Below are positions 32,305 through 43,179 of a stretch of DNA of 64,000 nt, piece by piece. Position 1 is the first letter of the stretch. Every line of letters begins with the position of its first letter. The DNA lies in assembly GCA_024036415.1 (NCBI GenBank), contig JAMWET010001084.1:77501-141500 (forward strand). The letters are read 5' to 3'. Position numbers and translations under genes: made by a program. Origin of the DNA: Prochilodus magdalenae. Lineage: Eukaryota > Chordata > Actinopteri > Characiformes > Prochilodontidae. Below the pieces are notes generated by a model. The model had not been told where the DNA came from and did no database searches. It worked only from the letters and a program-made list of their open reading frames with translations.

Positions 32305-33570
32305 CACCTGTTTACCTGTGCTGCTGTTTATCAGTGCAGCTGTTTACCTGTGCTGCTGTTTACCTGTGCTGCTGTTTATCATTGCAGCTGTTTACCTGTG
32401 CAGCTGTTTATCAGTACAGCTGTTTACCTGTGCAGCTGTTTACCTGTGCAGCTGTTTACCTGTACAGATGTTTACCTGTACAGATGTTTATCAGTGCAGC
32501 TGTTTACCTGTGCTGCTGTTTATCAGTGCAGCTGTTTACCTGTGCTGGTGTTCATCATTGCAGCTGTTTACCTGTGCAGCTGTTTATCAGTACAGCTGTT
32601 TACCTGTGCAGCTCTTTACCTGTGCAGCTGTTTACCTGTACAGATGTTTATCAGTGCAGCTGTTTACCTGTGCAGATGTTTATCAGTACAGCTGTTTACC
32701 TGTGCAGCTGTTTACCTGTGCAGCTGTTTACTTGTGCTGCTGTTTACCTGTGCTGGTGTTTACCTGTGCTGCTGTTTAACTCTACCTGCATGTCCATGCA
32801 TATTCTTACCTGTACTGTTGATTACCTCTGTGGGTGTTCACTTGATTTGTATTTTCCTGTGCTGGTGTTTATCTCTGCTCTTATTCACCCGTGCTGGTTT
32901 CTATCTCAGCTCTTGTTTACCTGTGCTGTTGTTACTCTCGGCTGTCGTTTACCTGTGCTGGTGTTTATCTCTGCTCTTGTTTACCTGTGCTGTTACTCTC
33001 TGCTGTCGTTTACCTGTGCTGGTTTTTATCTCAGTTGTTGTTTACCTGTGCTGGTTTTTATCTCAGTTGTTGTTTACCTGTGTTGGTGTTTATCTTAGCT
33101 CTTGTTTACCTGTGCTGGTGTTACTCTCGGCTGTTGTTTACCTGTGCTGGTGTTTATCTCTGCTGTGTTTTACCTGTGCTGGTGTTTATCCTTGCTGTGT
33201 TTTACCTGTGCTGGTGTTACTCTTTGCTGTCGTTTACCTGTCCTGGTTTTTATCTCAGCTGTTGTTTACCTGTGCTGGTTTTTATCTCAGTTGTTGTTTA
33301 CCTGTGCTGGTTTCTATCTCAGCTCTTGTTTACCTGTCCTGGTTTCTATCTCAGCTCTTGTTTACCTGTGCTGGTGTTTATCCTTGCTGTGTTTTACCTG
33401 TGCTGGTGTTTATCTCTGCTGTGTTTTACCTGTGCTGGTGTTTATCCTGGCTGTGTTTTACCTGTGCTGGTGTTTATCTCTGCTGTGTTTTACCTGTCCT
33501 GGTTTCTATCTAAGCTCTTGTTTACCTGTGCTGGTGTTTATCCTTGCTGTGTTTTACCTGTGCTGGTGTT
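32305..33570. repeat. 16/32-bp minisatellite with two sub-domains
   Basis: The first part (32305-32780) is built of 16-bp units, GTTTACCTGTGCAGCT and GTTTATCAGTGCAGCT. The second part (about 32860-33570) is organised as 32-bp dimers, TTTTACCTGTGCTGGTG plus TTTATCTCTGCTGTG. The monomer has no plus-strand stop and 16 is not a multiple of three, so all three plus frames stay open for 180-387 codons; these are artefacts with Cys/Leu/Val-rich sequence. Confidence 0.93.
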
Positions 33571-33852
33571 TAGTGCTGCCGCTCTGTCTGTTCTGCTTGT
33601 ACACCTCACATGCTGGAGTAGAGAGTATGCCCACCTGTCTGTGAGGTGAGAATGTGAGGACATGTCTCTGTCTGTTGTGTCTGAGAGATGTGGAGGACGG
33701 TGGTGGGACAGAGTGTGGGCTGTTGAAGCGGTAATGAGTGATCTACTGCAGAGCACTGTGTGTTGGAATAAGGGCCAGTATGTGTCACATGAAAGACAGA
33801 GAGCCGCCTGAGTTCTCTTTAATGTAGGCTTTTAATGTTCTCAGAGCAGAGC

Positions 33853-33890
33853 TTCTCCTCTCTCTCTCTCTCTCCCCCCCCCCTCTCTCT

Positions 33891-33955
<65 letters not shown>

Positions 33956-34096
33956 ATCTCTCTCTCTCTCTCTACATCTCTCTCTCTACATCTCTCTCTC
34001 TCTCTCTCTACATCTCTCTCTCTCTCTCTCTCTCTACATCTCTCTCTCTCTCTCTCTCTCTCTCTACATCTCTCTCTCTCTCTCTCTCTCTCTCTA

Positions 34097-34181
<85 letters not shown>

Positions 34182-34233
34182 ACATCTCTCTCTCTCTCTC
34201 TACATCTCTCTCTCTCTCTCTCTCTCTACATCT

Positions 34234-34269
<36 letters not shown>

Positions 34270-34604
34270 CCCTCTCTCTCTCTCTCTCTCTCTCCCCTCT
34301 CTCTCTCTCCCCCCCTCTCTCTCTCTCTACAGCTCTCTCTCTCCTCTCTCTCTCACTCTCTCTCTCTCTACATCTCTCTCTCTCCCTCCCTCTCTCTCTC
34401 TCTACATCTCTCTTTCTGTCTCTCTCTCACTCTCTCTCTACATCTCTCTCTCTCTTTCTCTACATCTCTCTCTCTCTCTTTCTCTCTACATCTTTCTCTC
34501 TTTCAGTATCCCTCTCTCTATAACTCTCTCTCTCTGTCTCTCTCTCAGTATGCCTTCCTGTAGCTGTTGTTCTCTCTCTCTCTGCTTCTCTCCCTCTCAG
34601 TATT

Positions 34605-34653
<49 letters not shown>

Positions 34654-34700
34654 CTCCATCTCCCTCTCTATCCATCTCTCTCTTCCTCCATTCCTCTCCT
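33853..34700. repeat. Long CT tract interrupted by CTACAT
   Basis: About 850 bp almost purely pyrimidine on the plus strand. The basic unit is (CT)n followed by CTACAT, with roughly 20 CTACAT interruptions. Near 34250-34330 short CCCC runs intrude. The 280 bp upstream (33571-33852) is unique. Confidence 0.95.
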
Positions 34701-35159
34701 CTCTGTGGTTCTTCCTGAGGACTCTGTCCCCCTCAGATTCTCTCATTAGCTTCCAATTAGCTTGTCCGTGTGTGCTGGATGTTCTCCTGTGTTTTTCTAG
34801 CTGGGGATCTGAGGGTTTCTGGAACTAACTGGAGGTTCTTGAACTTTACTTTGACCTCCAGGGACACAGAGAGGAGATCAAAACGCTCCATCAGAGATTA
34901 ACTTCTATTTTTTCCTTGCTCCGTGGCAGCGCCCTGCGTGCCCTGTGTGAGGGATGGGCATGTGTAGTCCGGCGATAGCCCCATCTGAACTCGTGTAAAA
35001 AGCCTGATCCCAATTTAAACAAAGCAGCACAGAGACAGTATCAGCACATGCTGCATGTCCGCTGCAGCACTGTAGATCTACCAGCCTGCAGCATCTGTCT
35101 TTACCGTGGCTCCGCTCCCTAAACTGGCTTTGATTACCTTACACGTAATAAGAGCTGAG
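34701..35159. other. Unassigned sequence
   Basis: About 460 bp with no recognised feature. Confidence 0.35.
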
Positions 35160-35390
35160 TCCGCCCATTCAGCCTGCAGCAGTTTAGCTCCACCCATTCA
35201 GCCTACAGCAGTTTAGCTCCACCCATTCAGGCTACAGCAGTTTAGCTCCACCCATTCAGCCTACAGCAGTTTAGCTCCACCCATTCAGGCTACAGCAGTT
35301 TAGCTCCACCCATTCAGCCTACAGCAGTTTAGCTCCACCCATTCAGGCTACAGCAATTTAGCTCCACCCATTCAGCCTACAGCAGTTTCG
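35160..35390. repeat. 29-bp minisatellite, array 2, about 8 copies
   Basis: Same monomer as 22741-24085 (CAGTTTAGCTCCACCCATTC, AGCCTACAG or AGGCTACAG). Copies alternate AGCCTACAG and AGGCTACAG, so the true period is 58 bp. More homogeneous than array 1. Confidence 0.95.
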
Positions 35391-35412
35391 TGTAGAACGT
35401 TAAATAATGCAG

Positions 35413-35470
35413 TCCAATAGGGGAGGGTTAGGGGAAGGTTAGGAGAAGGTTAGGGGAAGGTTAGGGGAGC
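35413..35470. repeat. 11-bp GGTTAGGGGAA repeat, 5 copies
   Basis: Direct GGTTAGGGGAA-type units. They resemble the telomere hexamer only superficially; too short and irregular to be interstitial telomere. Confidence 0.8.
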
Positions 35471-35759
35471 ATTAATATGGAGTATTATCAGTGATCCCAA
35501 ACTTGGGAAGAGTTCTAACAAGGGACATTTAAAAGCTCATAAACATTCACTGAGCGTTAGCTGAGTCATCGTTTACATCACTGGAGATCCCAAAGGCCCC
35601 AGAATGCAAAAGACCTGGTATCGTCCATGACTGTCTGACTGCAAATGAGTCTAGAGTCCACCTGACCTGACCACTGTATTCCCATAGTGGCCAGGGGAAT
35701 ATTTCTGAAACAACACAAGCTATATTTGTACACAGAGGGTGTACACGACCGCTAATGAA
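35471..35759. other. Unassigned spacer
   Basis: Unique sequence between arrays; nothing recognised. Confidence 0.3.
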
Positions 35760-37466
35760 CACTCCTATAATCTAGAATACACAGTGTCAGTCCATAAACG
35801 CGCTCGATAAACGCTCCTATACGCTAGAACAGGAGATATCAGCCCATAAACGCCCTCAATAAACGCTCCTATACGCTAGAACAGGAGACATCAGTCCATA
35901 TACGCCCTCAATAAACACTCCTATACGCTAGAACAGGAGATATCAGTCTATAAACGCCCTCAATAAACGCTCCTATACGCTAGAACAGGAGATATCAGTC
36001 CATAAACGCCCTCAATAAACGCTCCTATACGCTAGAACAGGAGATATCAGTCCATAAACGCCCTCAATAAACGCTCCTATACGCTAGAACAGGAGATATC
36101 AGTCCAAAAACGCGCTCGATAAACGCTCCTATACACTAGAACAGGAGATATCAGTCCATATACACCCTCAATAAACACTCCTATACGCTAGAACAGGAGA
36201 TATCAGTCCATAAACACCCTCAATAAACGCTCCTATACACTAGAACAGGAGATATCAGTCCATACACGCCCTCAATAAACACTCCTATACGAAAATAGAA
36301 CAGGAGATATCAGTCCATACACGCCCTCAATAAACGCTCCTATACGCTAGAACCGGAGATATCAGTCCCATAAACGCCCTCAATAAAACGCTCCTATACG
36401 CTAGAACAGGAGATATCAGTCCATACACGCCTCAATATAAACACTCCTATACGCTATAGAAGAGGAGATATCAGTCCATAAACGCGCTCTATAAACGCTC
36501 CTATACGCTAGAACAGGAGATATCAGTCCATAAACGCCCTCAATAAACGCTCCTATACGCTAGAACAGGAGATATCAGTCCATACACGCCCTCAATAAAC
36601 ACTCCTATACGCCTAGAACAGGGAGATATCAGTCCATACACGCCCTCAATAAACGCTCCTTAAACGCTAGAACAGGAGATATCAGTCCATAAACGCCCTC
36701 AATAAACGCTCCTATACGCTAGAACAGGAGATATCAGTCCCATACACGCCCTCAATAAACGCTCCCTATACGCTTAGAACAGGAGATATCAGTCCATACA
36801 CGCCCTCAATAAACACTCCTATACGCTAGAACAGGAGATATCAGTCCATAAACGCCCTCAATAAACGCTCCTATACGCTAGAACAGGAGATAACAGTCCA
36901 TAAACGCCCTCAATAAACGCTCCTATACGCTAGAACAGGAGATATCAGTCCCATAAAACGCCCTCAATAAACGCTCCTATACGCTAGAACAGGAGCTATC
37001 AGTCCATAAACGCCCTCAATAAACGCTCCTATACGCTAGAACAGGAGATATCAGTCCATAAACGCCCTCAATAAACGCTCCTATACACTAGAACAGGAGA
37101 TATCAGTCCATACACGCCCTCAATAAACACTCCTATACGCTAGAACAGGAGATATCAGTCCATATACGCCCTCAATAAACGCTCCTATACGCTAGAACAG
37201 GAGATATCAGTCCATAAACGCCCTCAATAAACGCTCCTATACGCTAGAACAGGAGATATCAGTCCATACACGCCCTCAATAAACACTCCTATACGCTAGA
37301 ACAGGAGATATCAGTCCATATACGCCCTCAATAAACGCTCCTATACGCTAGAACAGGAGATACCAGTCCATAAACGCCCTCAATAAACACTCCTATACGC
37401 TAGAACAGGAGATATCAGTCCATAAACGCCCTCAATAAACGCTCCTATACGCTAGAATAGGAGATA
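35760..37466. repeat. 52-bp minisatellite, about 33 copies
   Basis: The unit is CGCTCCTATACGCTAGAACA, then GGAGATATCAGTCCATAAAC, then GCCCTCAATAAA; period 52 bp. Identity is high. Copies between about 36285 and 36960 carry many single-base insertions (for example CAGTCCCATAAACG, CTCCCTATACGCTTAG, CAGGGAGATATC), absent elsewhere in the array, which looks like residual sequencing error. Confidence 0.96.
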
Positions 37467-38010
37467 TTAGATCATTCGTTACATTACATAATTACATTGT
37501 TACCTATTTACTGGCGTTACATAAACCCAGTGTACGGTAGAGTGATATCCAGGACTCGGAGATATAAATACCGCTCTGTTTTTTAGATTTCAGCCCTAAA
37601 ACCAAACAGTGGCTGCGGTAGGATCAAAGCCGTGGCTCTGATCGCAGCGAGGGCGATTCGTCACATCGTTTCTTGGCTCCTTAAGACGCGGAGGGAACAC
37701 AACATTTCCTTTTAATCACCCCAATGACCCGAAAGTGCCATCATAATTGGTTCCATTACCGCCGACAAGAGCAAATTACCCTGTCACTCTTCTGCTTGTT
37801 AAAGATCAGCCAGCAAGCGCGCGCTTTCCATTTCAAAGGCGTTCTGACCACGGCTTTCAGCGGCGCTCGCTAATAGCCACGCGGACGCTCTGAAGGATAC
37901 GCAGATGTTATTTCTGGAGTCCTGTGGAGACAAAATGGTTTCAGTCCATGTACCGCGTCCTTTTCTCATCTAACGCTATGGGATGTCTCACATGCACTGA
38001 GACCACAAAA
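37467..38010. other. Unique sequence, possible conserved non-coding element
   Basis: 37560-37935 is non-repetitive, of balanced composition, with strings typical of deeply conserved enhancers: CATCATAATTGGTTCCATTA, GAGCAAATTACCCTGTC and TAAAGATCAGCCAGC. Enhancer status is inference only. Confidence 0.35.
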
Positions 38011-38125
38011 TACTATATGTATGACGTATTATTATATAGAGGCCACGAATGACTATATAGGTGTCACAAAATGCTTTTTAGAGGCCACAGTTTACTATAT
38101 CAAGGTCAGAATTGAATATATAGAG
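38011..38125. repeat. ~30-bp degenerate repeat (AGAGGCCACA), array 1
   Basis: About four units with TATATAGAGGCCACAAATG and variants. The same motif is found at 39046-39202. Confidence 0.75.
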
Positions 38126-38274
38126 GCTACAGGGGAATGTTTTAACAACATGACTTGTACAATATGGAGAGTAGTTTCCTATGAACCGTAAAAACAATTA
38201 ACAATAAAAAAAATCAGTAACAGAAGTAAAGGTGCATGCGCATAGATACACAATATGGCCACAGTTATGTGTAA

Positions 38275-38510
38275 TAAATGAACATCCACCATGTCCTGCC
38301 TAACCACTGGGATCCCTGGGACGGGAAGGGAAAGTGCTGACATCCCCTTCCCAGCCCGGAACGCTGGGGTTCTGCATGTGGTCCACCGGGTTGGTTCTGT
38401 AGCTCCGTCGTGGTGGTATGTAGTCTGTTCTGTAACAGTTTCAGGTTTTGAGGTTGATGGTATTGGAGCTGTGTGTACTGAACTCTCCTCATGACGCCTT
38501 CACCGTGTAC
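38275..38510 (-). repeat. Unclassified dispersed repeat, copy 3 (partial, inverted)
   Basis: The reverse complement matches the first ~310 bp of copy 1, including GACGGAGCTACAGAACCAA, CAGCGTTCCGGGCTGGG, AAGGGGATGT and GGACATGGTGGATGTTCAT. It ends abruptly at the GATGTTCAT block, where the other two copies continue. Confidence 0.75.
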
Positions 38511-38985
38511 ACTCTTTACAGTCTACGGTATCTTTTAGGAATCCAGGGTGTTGATGATCAGCAGGTGATGTTGATCTGAGACCCTTACCTCTGAAGGTCT
38601 GAGCGTCTTCCCGCTCTGCTGAGTGTGAGGAAGAGGTAATTGGATGTCAGAAGTGATTATTCCCCGTAGCTCCGTGTCTGAAAGCTGGAGGGGGCTGTGG
38701 AGGGGCTGCGGTCAGGGCTGTTTATAAGCAGCAGGGTCAGAGATGTTTCAGTCTCCGCTCTCGGGGTCAGTTTTCTCCCTCTCTCTTTCTCTCTGCTCTG
38801 AAATACACAGAGATGGTGATTACTGTAGGTAAAGAGAGCCGAGCTGGTATGTGACTAGTGCCTGCTCGTCTGAGATCTTTCTCTCTCGTCCACTGTTCAT
38901 CTCATACTCGTCTCCATTCGTCCGCTCTGATGGGTTTAACCTCGAGTGGATCAGACTTAGCAGGAGTGTTTAAACTCACTGTCCA
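38511..38985. other. Unassigned sequence
   Basis: Unique, with a short CT-rich run near 38770-38800. No gene evidence. Confidence 0.35.
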
Positions 38986-39045
38986 CTCATTGTCCACTCA
39001 CTGTCCACTCTAATAGACATTCCTACCTCGCTGCTCCACCAGTTT
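38986..39045. repeat. Palindromic interspersed repeat, fragment (copy 3)
   Basis: CTCACTGTCCACTCTAATAG and ACATTCCTACCTCGCTGCTC match the GTCCACTCTATTAGACAC / CCTACCTTGCTGGTC blocks of copies 1 and 2. Only this short part is present, and it carries a local duplication of CACTGTCCACTCATTGTCCA. Confidence 0.7.
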
Positions 39046-39202
39046 ACTATGTTAAGGCCACAAATCAATATTTAGAGGCCACATTTTAGTATATTGAGGC
39101 CACAAATTAATATATCAATAAGTAGAGATAACAGTTTACTAAACTGAGTTAATAAATTAATATTTAGAGGCCACATTTTAATATATTGAGGCCACAAATT
39201 AA
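39046..39202. repeat. ~30-bp degenerate repeat (AGAGGCCACA), array 2
   Basis: Units TATTTAGAGGCCACATTTTA and TATTGAGGCCACAAATTAAT repeated about five times. The Tc1 element that follows begins at a TA right at the end of the last unit. Confidence 0.85.
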
Positions 39203-39204
39203 TA

Positions 39205-40762
39205 CAGTGGGGTGCGAAAGTTTGGGCAACCTTGTAAGTTTTCCTCATTTACCTTTATAAAGTATTGATTGTTTGGATAAAAAATTGCGTTAAATATATC
39301 ATATAGGGGACAAACACAGTGATATTTGAGAAGTGAAATGAAGTTTATATGATTTACAGAACGTGTGTAATAATTGTCTAAACAGAAGAAGGCAGGTGCA
39401 TAAATTTGGGCACTGTTGTCATTTTATTGAACCTTTAGAACTATTATATTGGAACTCAAATTTGGTTTGGTAAGTTCAGTGACCCTTGACCTCCATACAC
39501 AGGTGACTCCAATTATGAGAAAGGGTATTTAAGGGGGGCAATTGTAAGTTTTTCTCCTCTTTGCATCTTCACTGAAGAGTCGCAGCATGGGAGTCTCAAA
39601 ACAACTTTCAAATGACCTGAAAACAGAGACTGTTCCCCGTCATGGTTTAGGGGAAAGAGCCAGAAAGCTCTCTCAGAGATTTCAGCTTTCAGTCTCCACT
39701 GTGAGAAACACTGTGAGGAAATGGAAGACCACAGGCACAGTTCAAGTCAAGGCTCGAAGTGGCAGACCAAGAAAAATCTGGAATAAACAGAAGCGAAGGA
39801 TGTTGAGAACAGTCAGAGTCAACCCACAGGCCAGCACCAAAGACCTACAACATGATCTTGCTGCTGATGGAGTCACTGTGCATCGTTCAACTATTCGGCG
39901 CACTTTACACAAGGAGATGCTGTATGGGAGAGTGATGCAGAGGAAGCCTTTTCTCCGCCCACATCACAAACAGAGCCGCTTGAGGTATGCTAAAGCACAT
40001 TCGGACAAGCCAGCTTCATTTTGGAATAAGGTGCTGTGTTATTTGGGCATAACAAGGGCCGTTATGCAGGGAGGAAAAGGAACACAGCACTCAGAGAAAA
40101 ACACCTGCTACCTACAGTAAAACCTGGTGGTGGTTCCATCATGCTGTGGGGCTGTGTGGTCAGTACAGGGACTGGGAATCTTGGTAAAGTTGAGGAAGGC
40201 ATGGATTCCAATCAATATCAGCAGATTCTGGAGACCAATGTCCAGGAATCAGTGACAAAGCTGAAGCTGTGCCGGGGCTGGATCTTCCAACAAGACAACG
40301 ACCCTAAACACTGCTCAAAATCTACTAATGCATTCATGCAGAGGAACAAGTACAGCGTTCTGGAATGGCCATCTCAGTCCCCAGACCTGAATATTATTGA
40401 AAATCTGTGGTGTCACTTAAAGAGAGCTGTCCATGCTCGGAAACCATCAAACCTGAATGAACTAGTGATGTTTTGTAAAGAAGAATGGTCTAAAATACCT
40501 TCAGCCACAATCCAGGCTCTCATTAGAAGCTATAGGAAGCGTTTAGGAAGGCTGTTATTTCTGCGAAAGGAGGATCTACTAAAGGTTTTTTATTTTGGTG
40601 CCCAAATTTATGCACCTGCCTACTTTTGTTTAGACAATTATTGCACACTTTCTGTAAATCATATAAACTTCATTTCACGTCTCAAATATCACTGTGTTTT
40701 TTTTTAGTCAAACAATCAATGCTTATAGGTATAAAGGTAAATCTGAAAAATTAACAAGGCAT
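39205..40762 (+). mobile_element. Tc1/mariner element with ~0.2-kb inverted termini, defective
   Basis: The left end begins CAGTGGGGTGCGAAAGTTTG directly after a TA (39203-39204), the Tc1 target dinucleotide. The left inverted repeat runs to about 39411 (ending GCATAAATTTGGGC). Its partner starts at 40600 (GCCCAAATTTATGC) and can be followed to about 40760 (AACAATCAATGC, AAAGGTAAAT, ACAAGGC). The right copy lacks about 33 bp internally and the last ~28 bp, so the outer right end and its TA are gone. The encoded transposase is also broken. This is the best preserved DNA transposon in the window. Confidence 0.92.
39587..40660 (+). pseudogene. Tc1-family transposase, disabled by a small deletion
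   Basis: Start ATG 39587 (MGVSKQLSNDLKTE). Residues about 15-50 form the first helix-turn-helix (ERARKLSQRFQLSVSTVRN); a GRPRK motif follows (SGRPRKIWNKQKRR); the second helix-turn-helix contains QASTKDLQHDLAADGVTVHR. At about 40038 the frame shifts, and the stretch that normally holds the WSDE block between FWNKVL and LFGHNKG is missing, apparently about 22 bp by comparison with the family layout. The downstream frame (to 40707) has GGGSIMLWGC, the second catalytic D in IFQQDNDPKHCSK and the E in SPDLNIIENLW, spaced D-34-E as usual. So two of three catalytic acidic residues remain, the first is deleted, and the reading frame is broken. Length otherwise near the family's ~340 residues. Confidence 0.92.
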
Positions 40763-41379
40763 GAATTAAATCTTCTTAGTAGGAAGAGGGCAAACAGGAA
40801 AACACTCATCACAAAGTCAAACAATCTGTAAGGCAAGTTTCTGTATAATAATAAAATATTGGATAAATAAAATGTATGTTAAATGTATTTATATATTATT
40901 TAATAATAAATTATGAATAAATGCGAGTGCATAAATGAAACCCTGTACATTAAATAAGTGGATATCCAGGAGAACCCAAACACAAACCGCAATGAACACA
41001 ATAGAGCCGTTCAAAAATGATTTCTATAAGATTAACTAAACAAGCCAAATAGAGAAATAAACAAGTTAGGGAGCCACAGTAGATGGCGGTGGCTAAATTG
41101 GCTAATCACTGTCCCCCGTACTGGGGCTAATTTCAGAGGACTTGCGGCCTCGTTGCTCCAGATGGATTGTCGTTTCCTATCTCCTGTGAAATTAGAGAGA
41201 AATTTGATGTTATTTTTGTGCCTCTCTGCTCGTTTATTCCTCCCGAAGCGTTCCCATTGTGCGTAATCTCTCTCCGCTGGCTAGTTCGCCAGTGTCAGCA
41301 GAAACACCCTTAACCCGAGGCCTTTCGAGAGTCTGCCTGAATCCCTGTCTGTCCTCCGGTCTCCACTACTCAGCAGATC
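40763..41379. other. AT-rich unassigned sequence
   Basis: About 600 bp, AT-rich at 40850-40950, without gene or repeat signal that I recognise. Confidence 0.35.
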
Positions 41380-41830
41380 TGTTCATTAGTCCATTACTGC
41401 AGTGTTCGACTGCTTCTCAGAGGGTTTGGAGGTCCACAGCACTGACCAAGCTGAAGTACCTAGTGACTCTCACAGCTGAGCTCTGAAGTGTGTTGAGTGT
41501 ATTGGTGTGGGTTCCACTAACGGGAAAGACCACTGACCTTACCATTGATGGTGAGGATGTAGAACTGGTGGAGAACCTGCTTGGATCGGTTATTAAAGAG
41601 GCTCTCGCCGTGGAGGGCACAGGACACGGATTGGCTCTCAGCAGAACTAGGGTGAGGGAGCTTGAAAGGGTCTTCAGATGTAATGATGGGTCTCTACAGA
41701 CAGAGATCAGAGCTGTCCAGGCTGGGGTCTTATCTGAGGTTCTTTATGGATGTGAAAGCTGAACAGGAGAAGTGCTGAAGCCTTTGATGTTTTGTGTTGG
41801 TGAAGACTTTTGAGAAAATCCTGGACCATT
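41380..41830 (+). pseudogene. Possible LINE reverse-transcriptase C-terminal remnant
   Basis: In frame 41490-41762 the translation has DLTIDGEDVELVENLLGSVI, a run ending ERVFRCND and a GVLSEVLYGCES end. This resembles the segment after the reverse-transcriptase active site in some non-LTR elements (G.E.E.V..F..LGS.I ... V.SVLLYG.E). The upstream frame (SQRVWRSTALTKLKYLVTL) may continue it. Stops separate the pieces. A weak, motif-level call; family not assigned. Confidence 0.4.
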
Positions 41831-42105
41831 CAAAGCCCAAACTGAATCTCGGACACATTCAGAGAGGGATCGGTTCAGATGAAACGATAATTGTACTCAA
41901 GGGTAATAGAGGAACAGGGCGATGGATATGAGGGACGGAGATGATCTCAGGAATCATGAGCCAGTAAGGAGCCTTGAATACTCAAACAGAAGACGGGATA
42001 TTCTGGAGAAGCATGGTTCATATGGTCTCCATGTGCACACAACAACACACGTCAACTAGAAAAGTGCATTTTCTGAAGGAAACGCGGGATGGTTGCGCAG
42101 CTTGC

Positions 42106-42640
42106 TCAGTGAGGAACGAGGGATGAGTAAATGAGTGCGGGTCGGTATGACTGTGAATTATCGTTTGGGGACCTGTCCTTAGTGAGTATGTGAAGTTTGG
42201 TGGCTCTCGGCGAACAAAAGCTTTATTGTTTGGTTTGGACCGAAAATTACTGGGACTCTATGGGAGGAACGTGGGATGAATAAACAACAGATAGAGGAGT
42301 GTGGGTCAGTATGGCTGTGTACTAGTGCTTGGGGACCTGCCCTTAGTAAGCTTGTGAAGTCTGGTGGCTCTCGGGCAAAGAAAACAGCCACGCTTAGGTG
42401 GGTCAAAAAATGACTGGGACTCTATGGGAGGAACGAGGGATGAATAAACAACAGATAGAAGAGTGTGGGTTAGTATGGCTGTGTACTAGTGTTCAGGGAC
42501 CTGCCCTTAGTTTGTATGTAAAGTTTCGCGCCTCTCGGGTGAACGAAACAGCCGGCTTTAGAGGGGTCCAAAACTGACTGGGACTCTATGGGATGAACGA
42601 GGGATGTGAAACAAAAAGGAGAAACGAACGAGTGCGGGTC
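42106..42640. repeat. ~165-bp tandem repeat, about 3.5 copies
   Basis: Successive units start near 42106, 42262, 42429 and 42594. Each holds GGAACGAGGGATGAATAAAC, GTGCGGGTCAGTATGACTGT, GGGACCTGCCCTTAG and ACTGGGACTCTATGGG. The copies differ at many positions. A single inverted copy lies at 10512-10650, so the unit is an interspersed repeat that became tandem here. Confidence 0.85.
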
Positions 42641-42751
42641 TATCCTTCACTGAATTCTGCTGCGCCCTGAGCCAGTCTACCCGATTTGGTGTCTCTAGGT
42701 CGAGCAGAAGTAGGTTAGATTGGCACATGTTTTTCGATCCTATTTATTCTC

Positions 42752-43050
42752 ACACCACTGCAGTCTTTGGTGACGGTGACGTGGTGTTAAGGACAGTCGT
42801 GGTAACGGTCTGTGTGCATGTAGTCCTGCGTGGTGCAGCCGTCTGCCGATGGTGCTGCACTAACAGGAGGACTCATGGAGGACACCACTGCTCACTGGGT
42901 GTCTGTGGCTATTGGTTGACTCGGATACTGTGGTAACGTGTGGTCGAGCGTGAAACTTGAATCATTAGCATGTCTCACAGTCTTACCAAGACTACCTCAC
43001 CAAGTTTGATTCCTGTTGGTTGGTTTCAGCACGTATGGTTGTGTTGATGA
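42752..43050 (-). mobile_element. Tc1-derived element, copy 3 (N-terminal side only)
   Basis: CACTGCAGTCTTTGGTGACG, GGACAGTCGTGGTAACG and GTGCATGTAGTCCTGCG are the same as in the other copies. The sequence continues through CATTAGCATGTCTCACA towards a diverged outer end near 43045. The catalytic region is missing, as the copy is cut at about 42752. Confidence 0.8.
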
Positions 43051-43179
43051 GTACGGGGTTTATTTATAGAGCAGTTTTACACTTCTGGCTTTAAAGATGA
43101 TGAAAGAGCAGTGCTGCTCTACATTCAAGGTTTCAGAACGGAATGGCGTGGTGTTTAATGTTTCCGACAGTGAGACGGA

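Noticed and set aside
32282..33649. Cysteine/leucine-rich proteins of up to 387 codons
   Set aside because: Frames are open in all three plus-strand phases of the 16/32-bp array, so this is a composition artefact.
33835..34563. 242-codon Ser/Leu-rich protein
   Set aside because: Simple translation of a CT dinucleotide tract.
35413..35470. Interstitial telomere sequence
   Set aside because: Units are GGTTAGGGGAA, 11 bp and irregular, not TTAGGG arrays.
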